DNA of 64,000 nucleotides from NCBI GenBank assembly GCA_964458645.1, contig CAYWJU010000003.1, positions 62,001 through 126,000 on the forward strand. The letters are read 5' to 3'. This DNA comes from DAORHV01 sp964458645 (GTDB lineage: Bacteria > Patescibacteriota > Gracilibacteria > Peribacterales > Peribacteraceae). Every line of letters starts with the position of its first letter. The stretch's first letter is position 1. Positions 26,285-34,423 of this stretch are shown here, piece after piece. The translations under genes were made by a program, and so were the position numbers. The notes beneath the pieces are model-generated. The model was not told the origin of the DNA and searched no databases. It was given only the letters and a program-made list of their open reading frames with translations.

Positions 26285-26788
26285 ATGGCTGCCGGAGACC
26301 CCAATCAGCTGCTCTCAGATGCGTACGAACAGTATGCAGATGCCATTTTCCGACATTGTTACTTCCGTGTTTTCTCCCGAGAGCGCGGCAAGGAGCTGAT
26401 GCAGGAGACCTTCCTGCGAACTTGGCAGTATCTATCCGAAGGAAAAACCGTCGATAATATGCGGGCTTTTCTGTATCGGATAGCCAATAATCTCATTATC
26501 GATGAATCCCGAAAAAAGCGGGAATCATCGCTGGAAGCGCTTCAGGAAGGCGGATTCGACCCTGCGGGAGAAGATGGCAACGTCAAGGCCTCCAAACTCT
26601 TGGAAGAGCAACGCATCTTGGAAACCCTGGCAAAACTGGATCCTCCCTACAGGGAGGTCTTCGTCATGCGCCATATCGACGGATTGAAGCCCGCGGAGAT
26701 CGCCAGCATGCTTGGGGAATCCGCCAATACCATCTCTGTTCGGTTACATAGGGCTACCGAACAGCTTCGTACATTTCTGAAGCCATGA
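26285..26788 (+). CDS. ECF-type RNA polymerase sigma factor
   Basis: A 167-residue sigma-70 family protein with only regions 2 and 4. Region 2 (about 10-80): YEQYADAIFRHCYFRVFSRERGKELMQETFLRTWQYL, then RAFLYRIANNLIIDESRKKR. Region 4 (about 108-165): LETLAKLDPPYREVFVMRHIDGLKPAEIASMLGESANTISVRLHRATEQLR, with the helix-turn-helix for the -35 element. It would direct polymerase to a special promoter set. The downstream gene overlaps by ATGA and looks like its anti-sigma factor. The divergent neighbour is the giant surface gene, a candidate target, though that promoter resembles the housekeeping consensus. Confidence 0.92.
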   Translation: MAAGDPNQLLSDAYEQYADAIFRHCYFRVFSRERGKELMQETFLRTWQYLSEGKTVDNMRAFLYRIANNLIIDESRKKRESSLEALQEGGFDPAGEDGNVKASKLLEEQRILETLAKLDPPYREVFVMRHIDGLKPAEIASMLGESANTISVRLHRATEQLRTFLKP

Positions 26789-28743
26789 GCGACCCGATTG
26801 ATGATTTCATCGGCCAAGCCAAACGACTCTGCATGACAAGTGAGGAGCGTACATCTGCCAAACAACAACTTCTGAGCGCTTTTGCAGCAAATCCCGTAAG
26901 AAAAAAGCCTGCTTTGCGTCAACAGAAGGGCATGGAAACAGCCCAAAACGCCTTTATCGCATCCGCAAAGAATATCACGCTGACTGCGGCAGAGCATTCG
27001 ACGATTCGTCATGCGATTTTTTCCGGTGCGGCGCGACGCGATCTTTCGTCTTCCACTACTGCCCATCATGGCTTTTTCTCGTGGCTCTCCATGCTGAAGG
27101 GAGTCCCAGCTGTTGCGGTATTCCTGCTGTTGATCGGTGTGGGTGGCGGCATTTCTTTCGCGGCGGAGAATGCGGTTCCGGGTGATGTATTGTATCCGGT
27201 GAAAATTTCTGTCAATGAAGCAGTCATGGCCAAGCTCGCCTTCTCGATCGAGGAGCAAGCCCGTCTGGAAGCCAAGCATGCAATGCGACGGTTGAGCGAA
27301 GCAGAACGACTCGCAGCCGACTTACGCCTGGACGCGGAGAGCAATGCTCAGCTGCAACAGGCATTCCAAGGCCACGCAGATCGGGTGCGGAAAAATATGT
27401 CGCTCCTGGCTGCTTCGCAAGACACCGCTGTCGCCAGTGATATTGGCAACGATTTTGAAGCAACGCTGGAAGCCCATGCCGCAGTCATGCAGCGTTTGGC
27501 CGACAGTCGGCAGGAGCGCCGTCCGATTGCCGCTCTTCTGAAAGAGGTTGAGCACGCCAAGCAGGAAACGGAGCGCTCACGCGTCACCGTGGAAATCGCC
27601 ATGTCGACCATTCCCACGAATGAGCGACAAGCCTCTGCCGAGGACTCGCTTGCATCGGCAGCCTCGCGCTTGGTCAGCATGCGTGCCGCACTAGAACGCA
27701 AAACGAACGATGATTCGGAGCCGCACGACAAACTGGCACTGGCAGACAGCATGCTTACGGAGGCGCGCGGTAAGATCGACGAAGGCTCGTATGCCGATGG
27801 TTTCGGCCTTGTCCGTCGCAGCATGCGCAATGCCGAGGAAGCCCGTCTGCTCAACGATTTTGGCACAACGTTGGCTCTTGTTCGCCCCCCGGTCTTCGCC
27901 GCAAAACAGACCTCTCTGGCCGAGACGCCTGCTTCCAATCCCGAAGCAATGATGATTGCGGCACAACCTGCACCCGCAGGAGCGACTCTTGCCGACGATG
28001 CAAAGACCGAATCCGATGCGCCAACCGACATCGTGGAGCATGCTCGCAGCAGAGTGAAAGACGCACGCAAGCTGCTGAATGCACGACGAGAAGCACTGTC
28101 TGCGGAAGCAATCAACGAGGCGACGCTCAAATTAGAAGGTGCGGATAACACGCTCACTCTGGCCGCTGATTTTTCAGCCAAGGGGCAAGCGCAAGAGACC
28201 GATAGTTATGCAAATGCCGCGCTATCCGCCGTCGACTATGTGGAAACATTCATTGGCGATGGAGCAGATGCCGGAACCGCAAACACGACGGCTGATGCTC
28301 TGCCAGTCGCTGTCGGCACGCAGCCTATGGAACCTAGTGTCGCCGCAGTGCAATTGGAGTCTGCTAAACCTATTTTCAGTCCGCGGTACAAGAACGTGCG
28401 CAAGGCAATCGATGACTTCGAGCACATGCTTCGCCAATCCACGGGGCTGATTGATCAGGAAGCGATCGACAAAGCATCTGCCTTGCTCTTACCTGCCCGC
28501 ACGACATTGGTAGAAGCGCAGGCGGCATTCGACGCAGGCAACGACACAGAAACCGAAAAGCTTTTCGACAAGGCGTTGGAGTTTACGAAGAAGGGCACTG
28601 CAATTTTGGCAAAAGCAGCGCAAAAAGCGATTATCGACAGCAACGCGCACCCCAGTGCAGGAAGGCATTCCTCCAGCAACACGCAGTCTTCGCAATCCAG
28701 CGAAGGAACAGTTGTTACGCCGCTGCAGGTACCAGGCCTTTAA
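26785..28743 (+). CDS. DUF5667-domain membrane protein, candidate anti-sigma factor
   Basis: A 652-residue protein coupled to the sigma gene by ATGA. The cytoplasmic N-terminus (1-105) holds two related short segments: LCMTSEERTSAKQQLLSAF (about 15-33) and ITLTAAEHSTIRHAIFSGA (about 65-83). A single membrane helix (about 109-130) is followed by the DUF5667 start ENAVPGDVLYPVKISVNEAVMAKLAFSIEEQARLEAKHAMRRLSEAERLA. The remaining 450 residues are long Ala/Glu-rich helices, probably coiled coil, outside the membrane. Position and topology match an anti-sigma factor with a large external sensor. That role is inference. Its end overlaps the convergent desaturase by 29 bases. Confidence 0.82.
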   Translation: MSDPIDDFIGQAKRLCMTSEERTSAKQQLLSAFAANPVRKKPALRQQKGMETAQNAFIASAKNITLTAAEHSTIRHAIFSGAARRDLSSSTTAHHGFFSWLSMLKGVPAVAVFLLLIGVGGGISFAAENAVPGDVLYPVKISVNEAVMAKLAFSIEEQARLEAKHAMRRLSEAERLAADLRLDAESNAQLQQAFQGHADRVRKNMSLLAASQDTAVASDIGNDFEATLEAHAAVMQRLADSRQERRPIAALLKEVEHAKQETERSRVTVEIAMSTIPTNERQASAEDSLASAASRLVSMRAALERKTNDDSEPHDKLALADSMLTEARGKIDEGSYADGFGLVRRSMRNAEEARLLNDFGTTLALVRPPVFAAKQTSLAETPASNPEAMMIAAQPAPAGATLADDAKTESDAPTDIVEHARSRVKDARKLLNARREALSAEAINEATLKLEGADNTLTLAADFSAKGQAQETDSYANAALSAVDYVETFIGDGADAGTANTTADALPVAVGTQPMEPSVAAVQLESAKPIFSPRYKNVRKAIDDFEHMLRQSTGLIDQEAIDKASALLLPARTTLVEAQAAFDAGNDTETEKLFDKALEFTKKGTAILAKAAQKAIIDSNAHPSAGRHSSSNTQSSQSSEGTVVTPLQVPGL

Positions 28744-29821
28744 TCTCCTGGAGGTAGGCACTCAGCGTCTGGCGTTTCATGCGCGACTCGCGATTGACGA
28801 TGCGCTGAATTTGCTTGAGACGACGGGCTTCCTGGACTTTGGGGCGCCAGCGGTACACCGCTTTCCATCCGTAACGCTTTGCAAGTTCGGTACGGGCCTT
28901 GGCCAACTCCGCCAAGACGTCGAGGCGCATTTGGTTCAATGACTGCTGCATGATGGCCCATTTGTCCTTGGTAGCGTAGAAAATCTCGGGACTGACGCGC
29001 TTTACATCCCAGACCAAACCGACTTTCTCCAACAAGTTGATGCTATAGGCAGACAGATCGAACTGCCACCAGCGCAGGCCGTGCATGGCGCTCTCGGGAA
29101 ACGCATGGTGATTGTTGTGCCAACCTTCGCCCAATGCCAACATGCCGATAAGCCAATGATTACGGCTTTCATCCGTAGTCTCAAAGTCTCGTTCCCCAAA
29201 CGTATGGCAGATGGAATTCACGCTCCACATGATGTGCGTGGTAAAGAAGAAGCGCACCACGCCGCCCCACAGCAAGCCCGTCCAGCCTCCAATTGCGAAT
29301 GGAATGGCAAACGTGAGAATGGCCCATAGCCAAGACGTCCGGCTAATGAACATGCAGTCTTGATCTTGCAGGAAATGCTTGCCGTACATCTGGACATTGT
29401 TTTTGCCGGCTGTGTCATACATCCAGCCGACGTGGGCGTGCCACAAGCCTTCCAGGGGACTGTGCGGATCCCCTTCTTCATCGGAGTGAGCATGGTGTCG
29501 AATATGCGTCGCGCACCACTGCTCTGGACGCATGCCCGGAATAGCCATGCTGCCCAGTGCGAGGAACGTCCTGCGGAGCCAATGCGGAGCCTGGAATCCG
29601 TTGTGTGTAAGCATGCGGTGAAAGCCGATGGTGACGCCCATGGCGGTAACGACATACATGACCACAAGCAACACGATATCGGTTGCGAAGACGTAGCGAT
29701 TCCACGAAAGATACAACGCGAACAGGAACCCCAGTAACGGCCCCACAACTGCAAAGGTGATGATGGCCTTTTCTTTTGCTCCTCGGTCGTGATCGTGATG
29801 GTGGCTGTGTCCGGACGTCAT
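28715..29821 (-). CDS. Fatty-acid (acyl) desaturase, delta-9 type
   Basis: A 368-residue membrane di-iron desaturase. All three histidine boxes are visible: HRMLTH (H68, H73), HIRHH (H106, H109, H110) and HNNHH (H235, H238, H239), with four hydrophobic segments between and the motif GVTIGFHR typical of acyl-CoA/acyl-lipid delta-9 enzymes. The N-terminus is unusually His-rich (HSHHHDHD), which could bind metal. It introduces a double bond into membrane acyl chains and so tunes fluidity. It needs an electron donor that is not encoded nearby. Confidence 0.93.
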   Translation of the reverse strand: MTSGHSHHHDHDRGAKEKAIITFAVVGPLLGFLFALYLSWNRYVFATDIVLLVVMYVVTAMGVTIGFHRMLTHNGFQAPHWLRRTFLALGSMAIPGMRPEQWCATHIRHHAHSDEEGDPHSPLEGLWHAHVGWMYDTAGKNNVQMYGKHFLQDQDCMFISRTSWLWAILTFAIPFAIGGWTGLLWGGVVRFFFTTHIMWSVNSICHTFGERDFETTDESRNHWLIGMLALGEGWHNNHHAFPESAMHGLRWWQFDLSAYSINLLEKVGLVWDVKRVSPEIFYATKDKWAIMQQSLNQMRLDVLAELAKARTELAKRYGWKAVYRWRPKVQEARRLKQIQRIVNRESRMKRQTLSAYLQEIKGLVPAAA

Positions 29822-29905
29822 GCGAATGGGGGGAAGACGTACGGTACTGAAGTGTACTCAACCCCCAGGTGGAGTCCAAACCTTTTCTCGGAGGAACAAA
29901 CCCGC

Positions 29906-30604
29906 TCAGTTGGTCGTCGTACCGACGATACCGCGACCGACTTCCTGACCGGCATCGTCCAAGACAACCACGACCACCATTTGCGGACTGCGACCCGGTG
30001 GCAGCTGCAGATTGATTTTATATTCGCCACTGGCAGTGAACGGCACTTCCACCGCACAATCGGTGTTGTCGTCCATAACGGTGGCGACCTGGATGCGATG
30101 GCCGCGGAGAACGTCGCATTCGAAGATCCATGCACCGTCGTTACGCGGCACCCACAAGCCGCGAATCGTATCGCAGTGGGCCGGCGTGGCGCTCTCTACA
30201 TCAGCAGGTGGTGGGCTTGCCAAGACGGAAGCGGGATCAATGGTGACCGGCGTGACGGGGGTTCGCGTGAAGTGGGAAGGCAGCGGGAGCTGTTTGTTTG
30301 CGCCCGATGTCGCTACGGGCTTTGGAGTTCTATCGACCTCCTGATCCGGCACGTCCATGCCGTGCTCGCCTACATACGTTGCAATACCCTCCTGAGAAAG
30401 CAGGCCGCGAAGGGCGTGATAGTTCTCGGCATAGTCGGGGCTGAATATTTGGGCATTCATGAGCGCGGCGGCGCGCTGGCGGAACTTTGCACACCACGCT
30501 GTCGGAATCTCCGTCGACAAACGCCGTTCCACACGCTCCTGCACGACGGCGGCCTTTCCTTCCGGCAGATTTAAATACTTGAGAACAGCGGGGAGATTAT
30601 CCAT
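29906..30604 (-). CDS. Hypothetical protein with C-terminal beta-rich domain
   Basis: A 232-residue protein of unrecognised family. ATG 30604 lies 8 bases after TACTCT on the minus strand (30613-30618), with TTGCGC 16 bases further upstream, the leaderless arrangement seen across the window. The N-terminal 90 residues are helical (NLPAVLKYLNLPEGKAAVVQERVERRL). A Pro/Thr-rich linker follows (about 100-150). The end (about 155-232) has alternating hydrophobic strands with WVPRNDGAWIFECDVLRGHRIQVATV, resembling a small beta-sandwich. No signal peptide or membrane helix is seen. Confidence 0.65.
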   Translation of the reverse strand: MDNLPAVLKYLNLPEGKAAVVQERVERRLSTEIPTAWCAKFRQRAAALMNAQIFSPDYAENYHALRGLLSQEGIATYVGEHGMDVPDQEVDRTPKPVATSGANKQLPLPSHFTRTPVTPVTIDPASVLASPPPADVESATPAHCDTIRGLWVPRNDGAWIFECDVLRGHRIQVATVMDDNTDCAVEVPFTASGEYKINLQLPPGRSPQMVVVVVLDDAGQEVGRGIVGTTTN

Positions 30605-30655
30605 AGGGCGGGAGAGTACTCTTTTCATGCGCGGGCGCAACTTCTGCGTACATGG

Positions 30656-30683
30656 AAAAGCCCAGCATCGCGAGATGCTGGGC
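30656..30683 (-). terminator. Rho-independent terminator
   Basis: A 10-bp perfect stem (GCCCAGCATC/GATGCTGGGC, 30660-30669 and 30674-30683) with a GCGA loop, followed on the minus strand by TTTT. It sits 70 bases after the stop of the beta-propeller-like gene. Confidence 0.85.
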
Positions 30684-30754
30684 CCTTCTGCCAGGGTTGC
30701 GTCGTAGGAACTACTCACCGTACACGGGCCGTGCACGGTGTCGGTTTATCGCAA

Positions 30755-31843
30755 TTATTCCTTGTTCTTGATGTAGACGACTCCGGCCTGGCCCCAGGCC
30801 ATGTAGCCGATCGCGGAGCCGTCGCGGCTCCACTTCACTCGATTGCCGAGCGGACTGAAATCGCTGAGCTTCAGGTCGATGACGCTCGGCTCTTCGCCGG
30901 GCTGCGTCATGTCCCACAAGCTGAGCGTGCCAGTCTTGGTGAGGCCGGCGAGGGTCTTGCCGTCGGGCGCGTACGCCAGGGACACCTGGGAATCTTTGGT
31001 ATCCCATCGCGCGTTCTCACTCAGGCCATCGGCAGCGACGTCGTAACGCCGCAACTGCTTCGTGGCCTTTTCGTGGAGGACGACCTCTTTGCCGTCGGGC
31101 CGCAGCGCGAAGACGAAGGAAGGCTTCTCGACCCCCCAACCGTCCTTGGTAACGACCAGCTCCTTCGTACTCAGGCCACGCCTCTGCTTGGTCGGCAGGG
31201 CGATGTGCCACAGGAACATCTGGTAGTCCTTGCCCTTGTACTTGCGTCCGTCCAAGAACATCACGCTGCCATCCTCGCTGAGGCTGTTGCCGCACATCAG
31301 ATCGTAGCTGTGTGAGCTGCCGCTGCGACCCTTGCCGCTGACGCTCCAAAGCGTGATCCCGCCCGCGCCTTCGGTGTACAGCAACTCGTCGTTGCTGACC
31401 CAGGTCGCTGACGAGACACCGCCGTAGCGCCAACCCACTTCGGGCGTGGCGGGCCCCCATTCTTGCGACTTCAGGTTGTAGGCGTGCACCCGCTGGTGGG
31501 TGCAGATCGCCAGCCACGTGCCGTCGGACATGACGTCCAACGTATTGCTGTGGCCGCACTTGATCTGCCAGGCCACTTCGCCGGCCTTGTCGTAGCCGCG
31601 GACGTTTTGTCCGACCTGCAGGATCAGCTTGCCGTCCGGGGTGACCGTCATCGCCCACGGGCCACCTTTCGGCTCCGTAGTCTTGACGACGGTGGGCACC
31701 GCGTCGGTGTCGATGACCTTCGGGAAGGTCGGGGCGGAGGCGGGGGCGCTGCTCTTCTTCGTGCTGGGCAGCAGGAAGGCCACGATGATCGCCGTGACAG
31801 CGAGGGCCGCGACAGCGGCCGCAAAGCGCATCTTCTTCGTCAT
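30755..31843 (-). CDS. Membrane-anchored WD40-like beta-propeller protein, possibly acquired
   Basis: A 362-residue protein: a short Lys-rich start, one membrane helix (about 8-29) and a linker rich in Ser/Pro/Ala. A repetitive region then shows blades of the form MTVTPDGKLILQVG, VMSDGTWLAICT, SLSEDGSVMFLDG, FALRPDGKEVVLHE and SLAYAPDGKTLAGLT, ending in SLWDMT and VKWSRDGSAIGYMAW. This matches a WD40/PD40-type propeller. GC is about 63-65% in sampled stretches, higher than most neighbours. A GTG at 31903 preceded at 6 bases by GGGGAG is an alternative start; ATG 31843 has GGAG 10 bases away. Shine-Dalgarno sites are rare elsewhere here, so transfer from another lineage is plausible. Confidence 0.7.
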   Translation of the reverse strand: MTKKMRFAAAVAALAVTAIIVAFLLPSTKKSSAPASAPTFPKVIDTDAVPTVVKTTEPKGGPWAMTVTPDGKLILQVGQNVRGYDKAGEVAWQIKCGHSNTLDVMSDGTWLAICTHQRVHAYNLKSQEWGPATPEVGWRYGGVSSATWVSNDELLYTEGAGGITLWSVSGKGRSGSSHSYDLMCGNSLSEDGSVMFLDGRKYKGKDYQMFLWHIALPTKQRRGLSTKELVVTKDGWGVEKPSFVFALRPDGKEVVLHEKATKQLRRYDVAADGLSENARWDTKDSQVSLAYAPDGKTLAGLTKTGTLSLWDMTQPGEEPSVIDLKLSDFSPLGNRVKWSRDGSAIGYMAWGQAGVVYIKNKE

Positions 31844-31966
31844 ACTCGTCAGTCTCCAGGACACGACCGATTGGTCTTGGTTCGTGTCCGCCGATGTTGT
31901 CACAGAACGCTCCCCTGGCAGGGAGTCCCCTCACGATGCTGCAAGGCAGCGGTGTGAAAGGCGCCC

Positions 31967-31994
31967 ACGATAGGCAGAGAAAAACTCTTGTCAA
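31967..31994 (-). promoter_or_regulatory. Putative promoter of the beta-propeller gene
   Basis: On the minus strand TTGACA (31989-31994), 16 bases, then TATCGT (31967-31972). The rest of the gap 31844-32147 between this gene and alaS holds nothing else that I recognise apart from the alaS -10 at 32136-32141. Confidence 0.45.
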
Positions 31995-32147
31995 CAAAAC
32001 TGTTCATTGCCCATGTTGCAAGAACGCCAAAAGAAGACTGTCTACATGCTTCCTGCGGCCACTTAGCCCGTTTCAAAAAGCACGCTGTTTTTCGCCTGCT
32101 ACGTGAATGACTCGTACAGTCGGCATGCTTGGGCTTATACTCGCCGC

Positions 32148-33953
32148 ATGAAGCCTCTCTCCACCGCACAGATCCGCCAGATGTACTTGGATTTTTTCCA
32201 ATCCAAACAGCATGCGATCATTGCCGGAGCCTCGTTGGTACCAGACAATGACCCCACCGTGCTGTTCACCACCGCCGGCATGCACCCGCTGGTCCCCTAT
32301 CTGATGGGCCAGGCACACCCGGCCGGAAAGAGATTGGCGGACGTGCAGCTGTGCGTACGCACGCAGGACATCGACGAAGTCGGCGACAATACCCACCTCA
32401 CGTGCTTCGAAATGCTCGGCAACTGGAGTTTGGGTGATTACTTCAAGAAGGAGGCTATAGCATGGAGCTATGAGTTTCTCACTAGCGAAAAGTACCTCGG
32501 CATTCCCAAAGACATGCTGGCAGTGACCTGTTTCGAGGGCGACAACGACGCACCCAAAGACACGGAATCAGCAGGATTCTGGAAGGAATGCGGCGTGCCG
32601 GAAGAGAGAATCGGATTCCTGCCCAAGGCCAAGAACTGGTGGGGTCCGGCCGGAAAAACCGGTCCATGCGGACCCGATACCGAGATGTTCTACTGGGTCG
32701 GCGAGGGCAAGCCGCAGGGCAACCCGGCCACACACGATGCGCAGTGGATGGAAATCTGGAACGACGTGTTCCTCCAGTACAACAAGAAAGAGGACGGCAC
32801 ATTCGAAAAGTTGGCCAAGCAGTGTGTGGATACCGGCATGGGACTGGACCGCGTGGCCTGCACGCTGCAGAACGTGGAGAGCGTGTACGACGCCGACGCA
32901 CTGAAGCCGGTGCTGGAAAAAGTGCTCGGCATGGCCGCGAGCAAAGACAAAGACGCCGTGCGCAATGCGCGAATTATTACCGATCACATGAAGGCAGCCG
33001 CATTCATGATCGCCGACGGCATCACGCCGGGCAACGTGGACCAGGCCTACATTTTGCGTCGCCTCATCCGCCGTGCGATTCGTTCGGCTCGCAAGTTGGG
33101 CATTGAGCACGCAGGTTCGTTCTGCCCGGGCGTCGCAGCAGAAGTGATCAAGCAGTACAGTTTCTACGCGCACGTTCCCAAAGCCGCCGACAAAATCGCA
33201 TCGGTACTGAAACAGGAGGAAGAGCAGTTCGGCAAAACACTCACCGACGGCTTGAAGCAATTTGAGAAAGCAAAGGCAGTGTCATCTGGACACATCAATG
33301 GAGTCACCGCGTTCCACTTGTACGACACGTACGGATTCCCGATTGAAATGACGGTCGAGCTGGCTACCGAGAGCAACCTGAAGGTCGATATGGATGGCTT
33401 CAAGAAGGCCTTCGAGGAGCATCAGGCCAAGAGCCGTGCCGGCGCCGCACAGAAATTTGCCGGAGGACTCGCCGACAACTCTGGCGAGACCACCAAGCTC
33501 CACACCGCCACACACCTGCTGAACCAGGCGCTGCGCACGGTGCTGGGCGACCACGTCTGGCAGAAGGGCAGCAACATTACCGCCGAACGTTTGCGCTTCG
33601 ACTTCTCGCATGGAGAGAAGATGACGCCGGAGCAGATCAAGAAAGTGGAGGAGCTGGTGAACGAAGGCATCAAAGCGGATGTACCCGTGAGCTACGTGGT
33701 GATGACCGTGGACGAAGCCAAGGCTGCTGGCGCCATCGGTGTGTTCGATGCCAAATACGGCGACAAGGTGAAGGTCTACACGATGGGCTCCTTCAGTAAG
33801 GAAATCTGCGGCGGCCCGCACGTGGCCCACACCGGTTTGCTCGGCAGCTTCAAAATTCAGAAGGAGGAAAGTAGCTCGTCGGGCGTGCGAAGAATCAAAG
33901 CCGTCGTTTCGGGCGGGCCGAAGGACATTCAGGTGGCCGAAGAAGCTCGCTAA
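32148..33953 (+). CDS. alaS: Alanyl-tRNA synthetase, minimal form without C-Ala
   Basis: A 601-residue class-II synthetase that charges tRNA-Ala. The catalytic part (1-430) has the usual blocks: FTTAGMHPLVPYL (motif 1), RTQDIDEVGDNTHLTCFEMLGNWSLGDYFKKEAI (motif 2), and GMGLDRVA (motif 3). An editing domain follows with HTATH (about 452-456) and CGGPH (about 553-557), the zinc-binding set that clears mischarged Ser/Gly. The protein ends soon after, so the long DHHA1/C-Ala region of the 870-residue bacterial type is missing. The segment between catalytic and editing parts is also very short. Start is preceded by TATACT ending 6 bases upstream; no ribosome-binding site. Confidence 0.93.
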   Translation: MKPLSTAQIRQMYLDFFQSKQHAIIAGASLVPDNDPTVLFTTAGMHPLVPYLMGQAHPAGKRLADVQLCVRTQDIDEVGDNTHLTCFEMLGNWSLGDYFKKEAIAWSYEFLTSEKYLGIPKDMLAVTCFEGDNDAPKDTESAGFWKECGVPEERIGFLPKAKNWWGPAGKTGPCGPDTEMFYWVGEGKPQGNPATHDAQWMEIWNDVFLQYNKKEDGTFEKLAKQCVDTGMGLDRVACTLQNVESVYDADALKPVLEKVLGMAASKDKDAVRNARIITDHMKAAAFMIADGITPGNVDQAYILRRLIRRAIRSARKLGIEHAGSFCPGVAAEVIKQYSFYAHVPKAADKIASVLKQEEEQFGKTLTDGLKQFEKAKAVSSGHINGVTAFHLYDTYGFPIEMTVELATESNLKVDMDGFKKAFEEHQAKSRAGAAQKFAGGLADNSGETTKLHTATHLLNQALRTVLGDHVWQKGSNITAERLRFDFSHGEKMTPEQIKKVEELVNEGIKADVPVSYVVMTVDEAKAAGAIGVFDAKYGDKVKVYTMGSFSKEICGGPHVAHTGLLGSFKIQKEESSSSGVRRIKAVVSGGPKDIQVAEEAR

Positions 33954-34038
33954 GGGGCTTCCTGAAGCCATGTTTCGGCGAAACGCGGCATCGATATTTG
34001 CTGCACGTCGCCGAGAAGCCATTTCTCGGAGTCCTAGA

Positions 34039-34067
34039 TTGAAAAAATAGCGTTTTTTTGGTATAAT
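34039..34067 (+). promoter_or_regulatory. Near-consensus promoter, leaderless
   Basis: TTGAAA (34039-34044), 17 bases, TATAAT (34062-34067) with TGG in front (extended -10). ATG follows after 8 bases. This is the clearest leaderless promoter in the window. Confidence 0.8.
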
Positions 34068-34075
34068 TCTTTGAT

Positions 34076-34423
34076 ATGTCAAAACAAAAGAAAAATGGCT
34101 TCGCACAAACAATTTTTGAGCACAGCATGCTGCTCGACGCTGCGGCGAAAGTTCGCGTGTCGAAAAAGATCGGCACTTTGAATTCAAACGATGCAGCCGT
34201 ATTGCAAAAACAACTGTCTTCTGCGGAGGCACACGAAATGGAAAAACTCATAGGCATGGGACTTTCGCGCGCGATCGCACACAAAGACCAGCGCACGCTG
34301 GACGCTGTTGATGCCTGGTTGCGCGGCACGAAACACGCGCTGCATTCCGCGGAGGAATCGGGTGAGCACCTTTCTGCCGAAGCATCGCTGAACGCCGCAT
34401 TGGAACAACTCCCCAATTCATGA
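34076..34423 (+). CDS. Small helical protein coupled to the 1323-residue protein
   Basis: A 115-residue cytoplasmic-looking protein, mostly alpha-helical and charged (KQKKNGFAQTIFEHSMLLDAAAKVRVSKK; LSSAEAHEMEKLIGMGLSRAIAHKDQRTLDAVDAWLRG). No family is recognised. It is driven by the strongest promoter in the window and its TGA overlaps the ATG of the next gene, so the two proteins are made together and may form a complex. A chaperone- or adaptor-like role for the large partner is speculation. Confidence 0.7.
   Translation: MSKQKKNGFAQTIFEHSMLLDAAAKVRVSKKIGTLNSNDAAVLQKQLSSAEAHEMEKLIGMGLSRAIAHKDQRTLDAVDAWLRGTKHALHSAEESGEHLSAEASLNAALEQLPNS

Noticed and set aside
33954..34030. Hairpins after alaS (GGCTTC/GAAGCC; CCGAGAA/TTCTCGG)
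   Set aside because: Stable stems but no T-run, so I do not call a rho-independent terminator; no gene is present in the gap.
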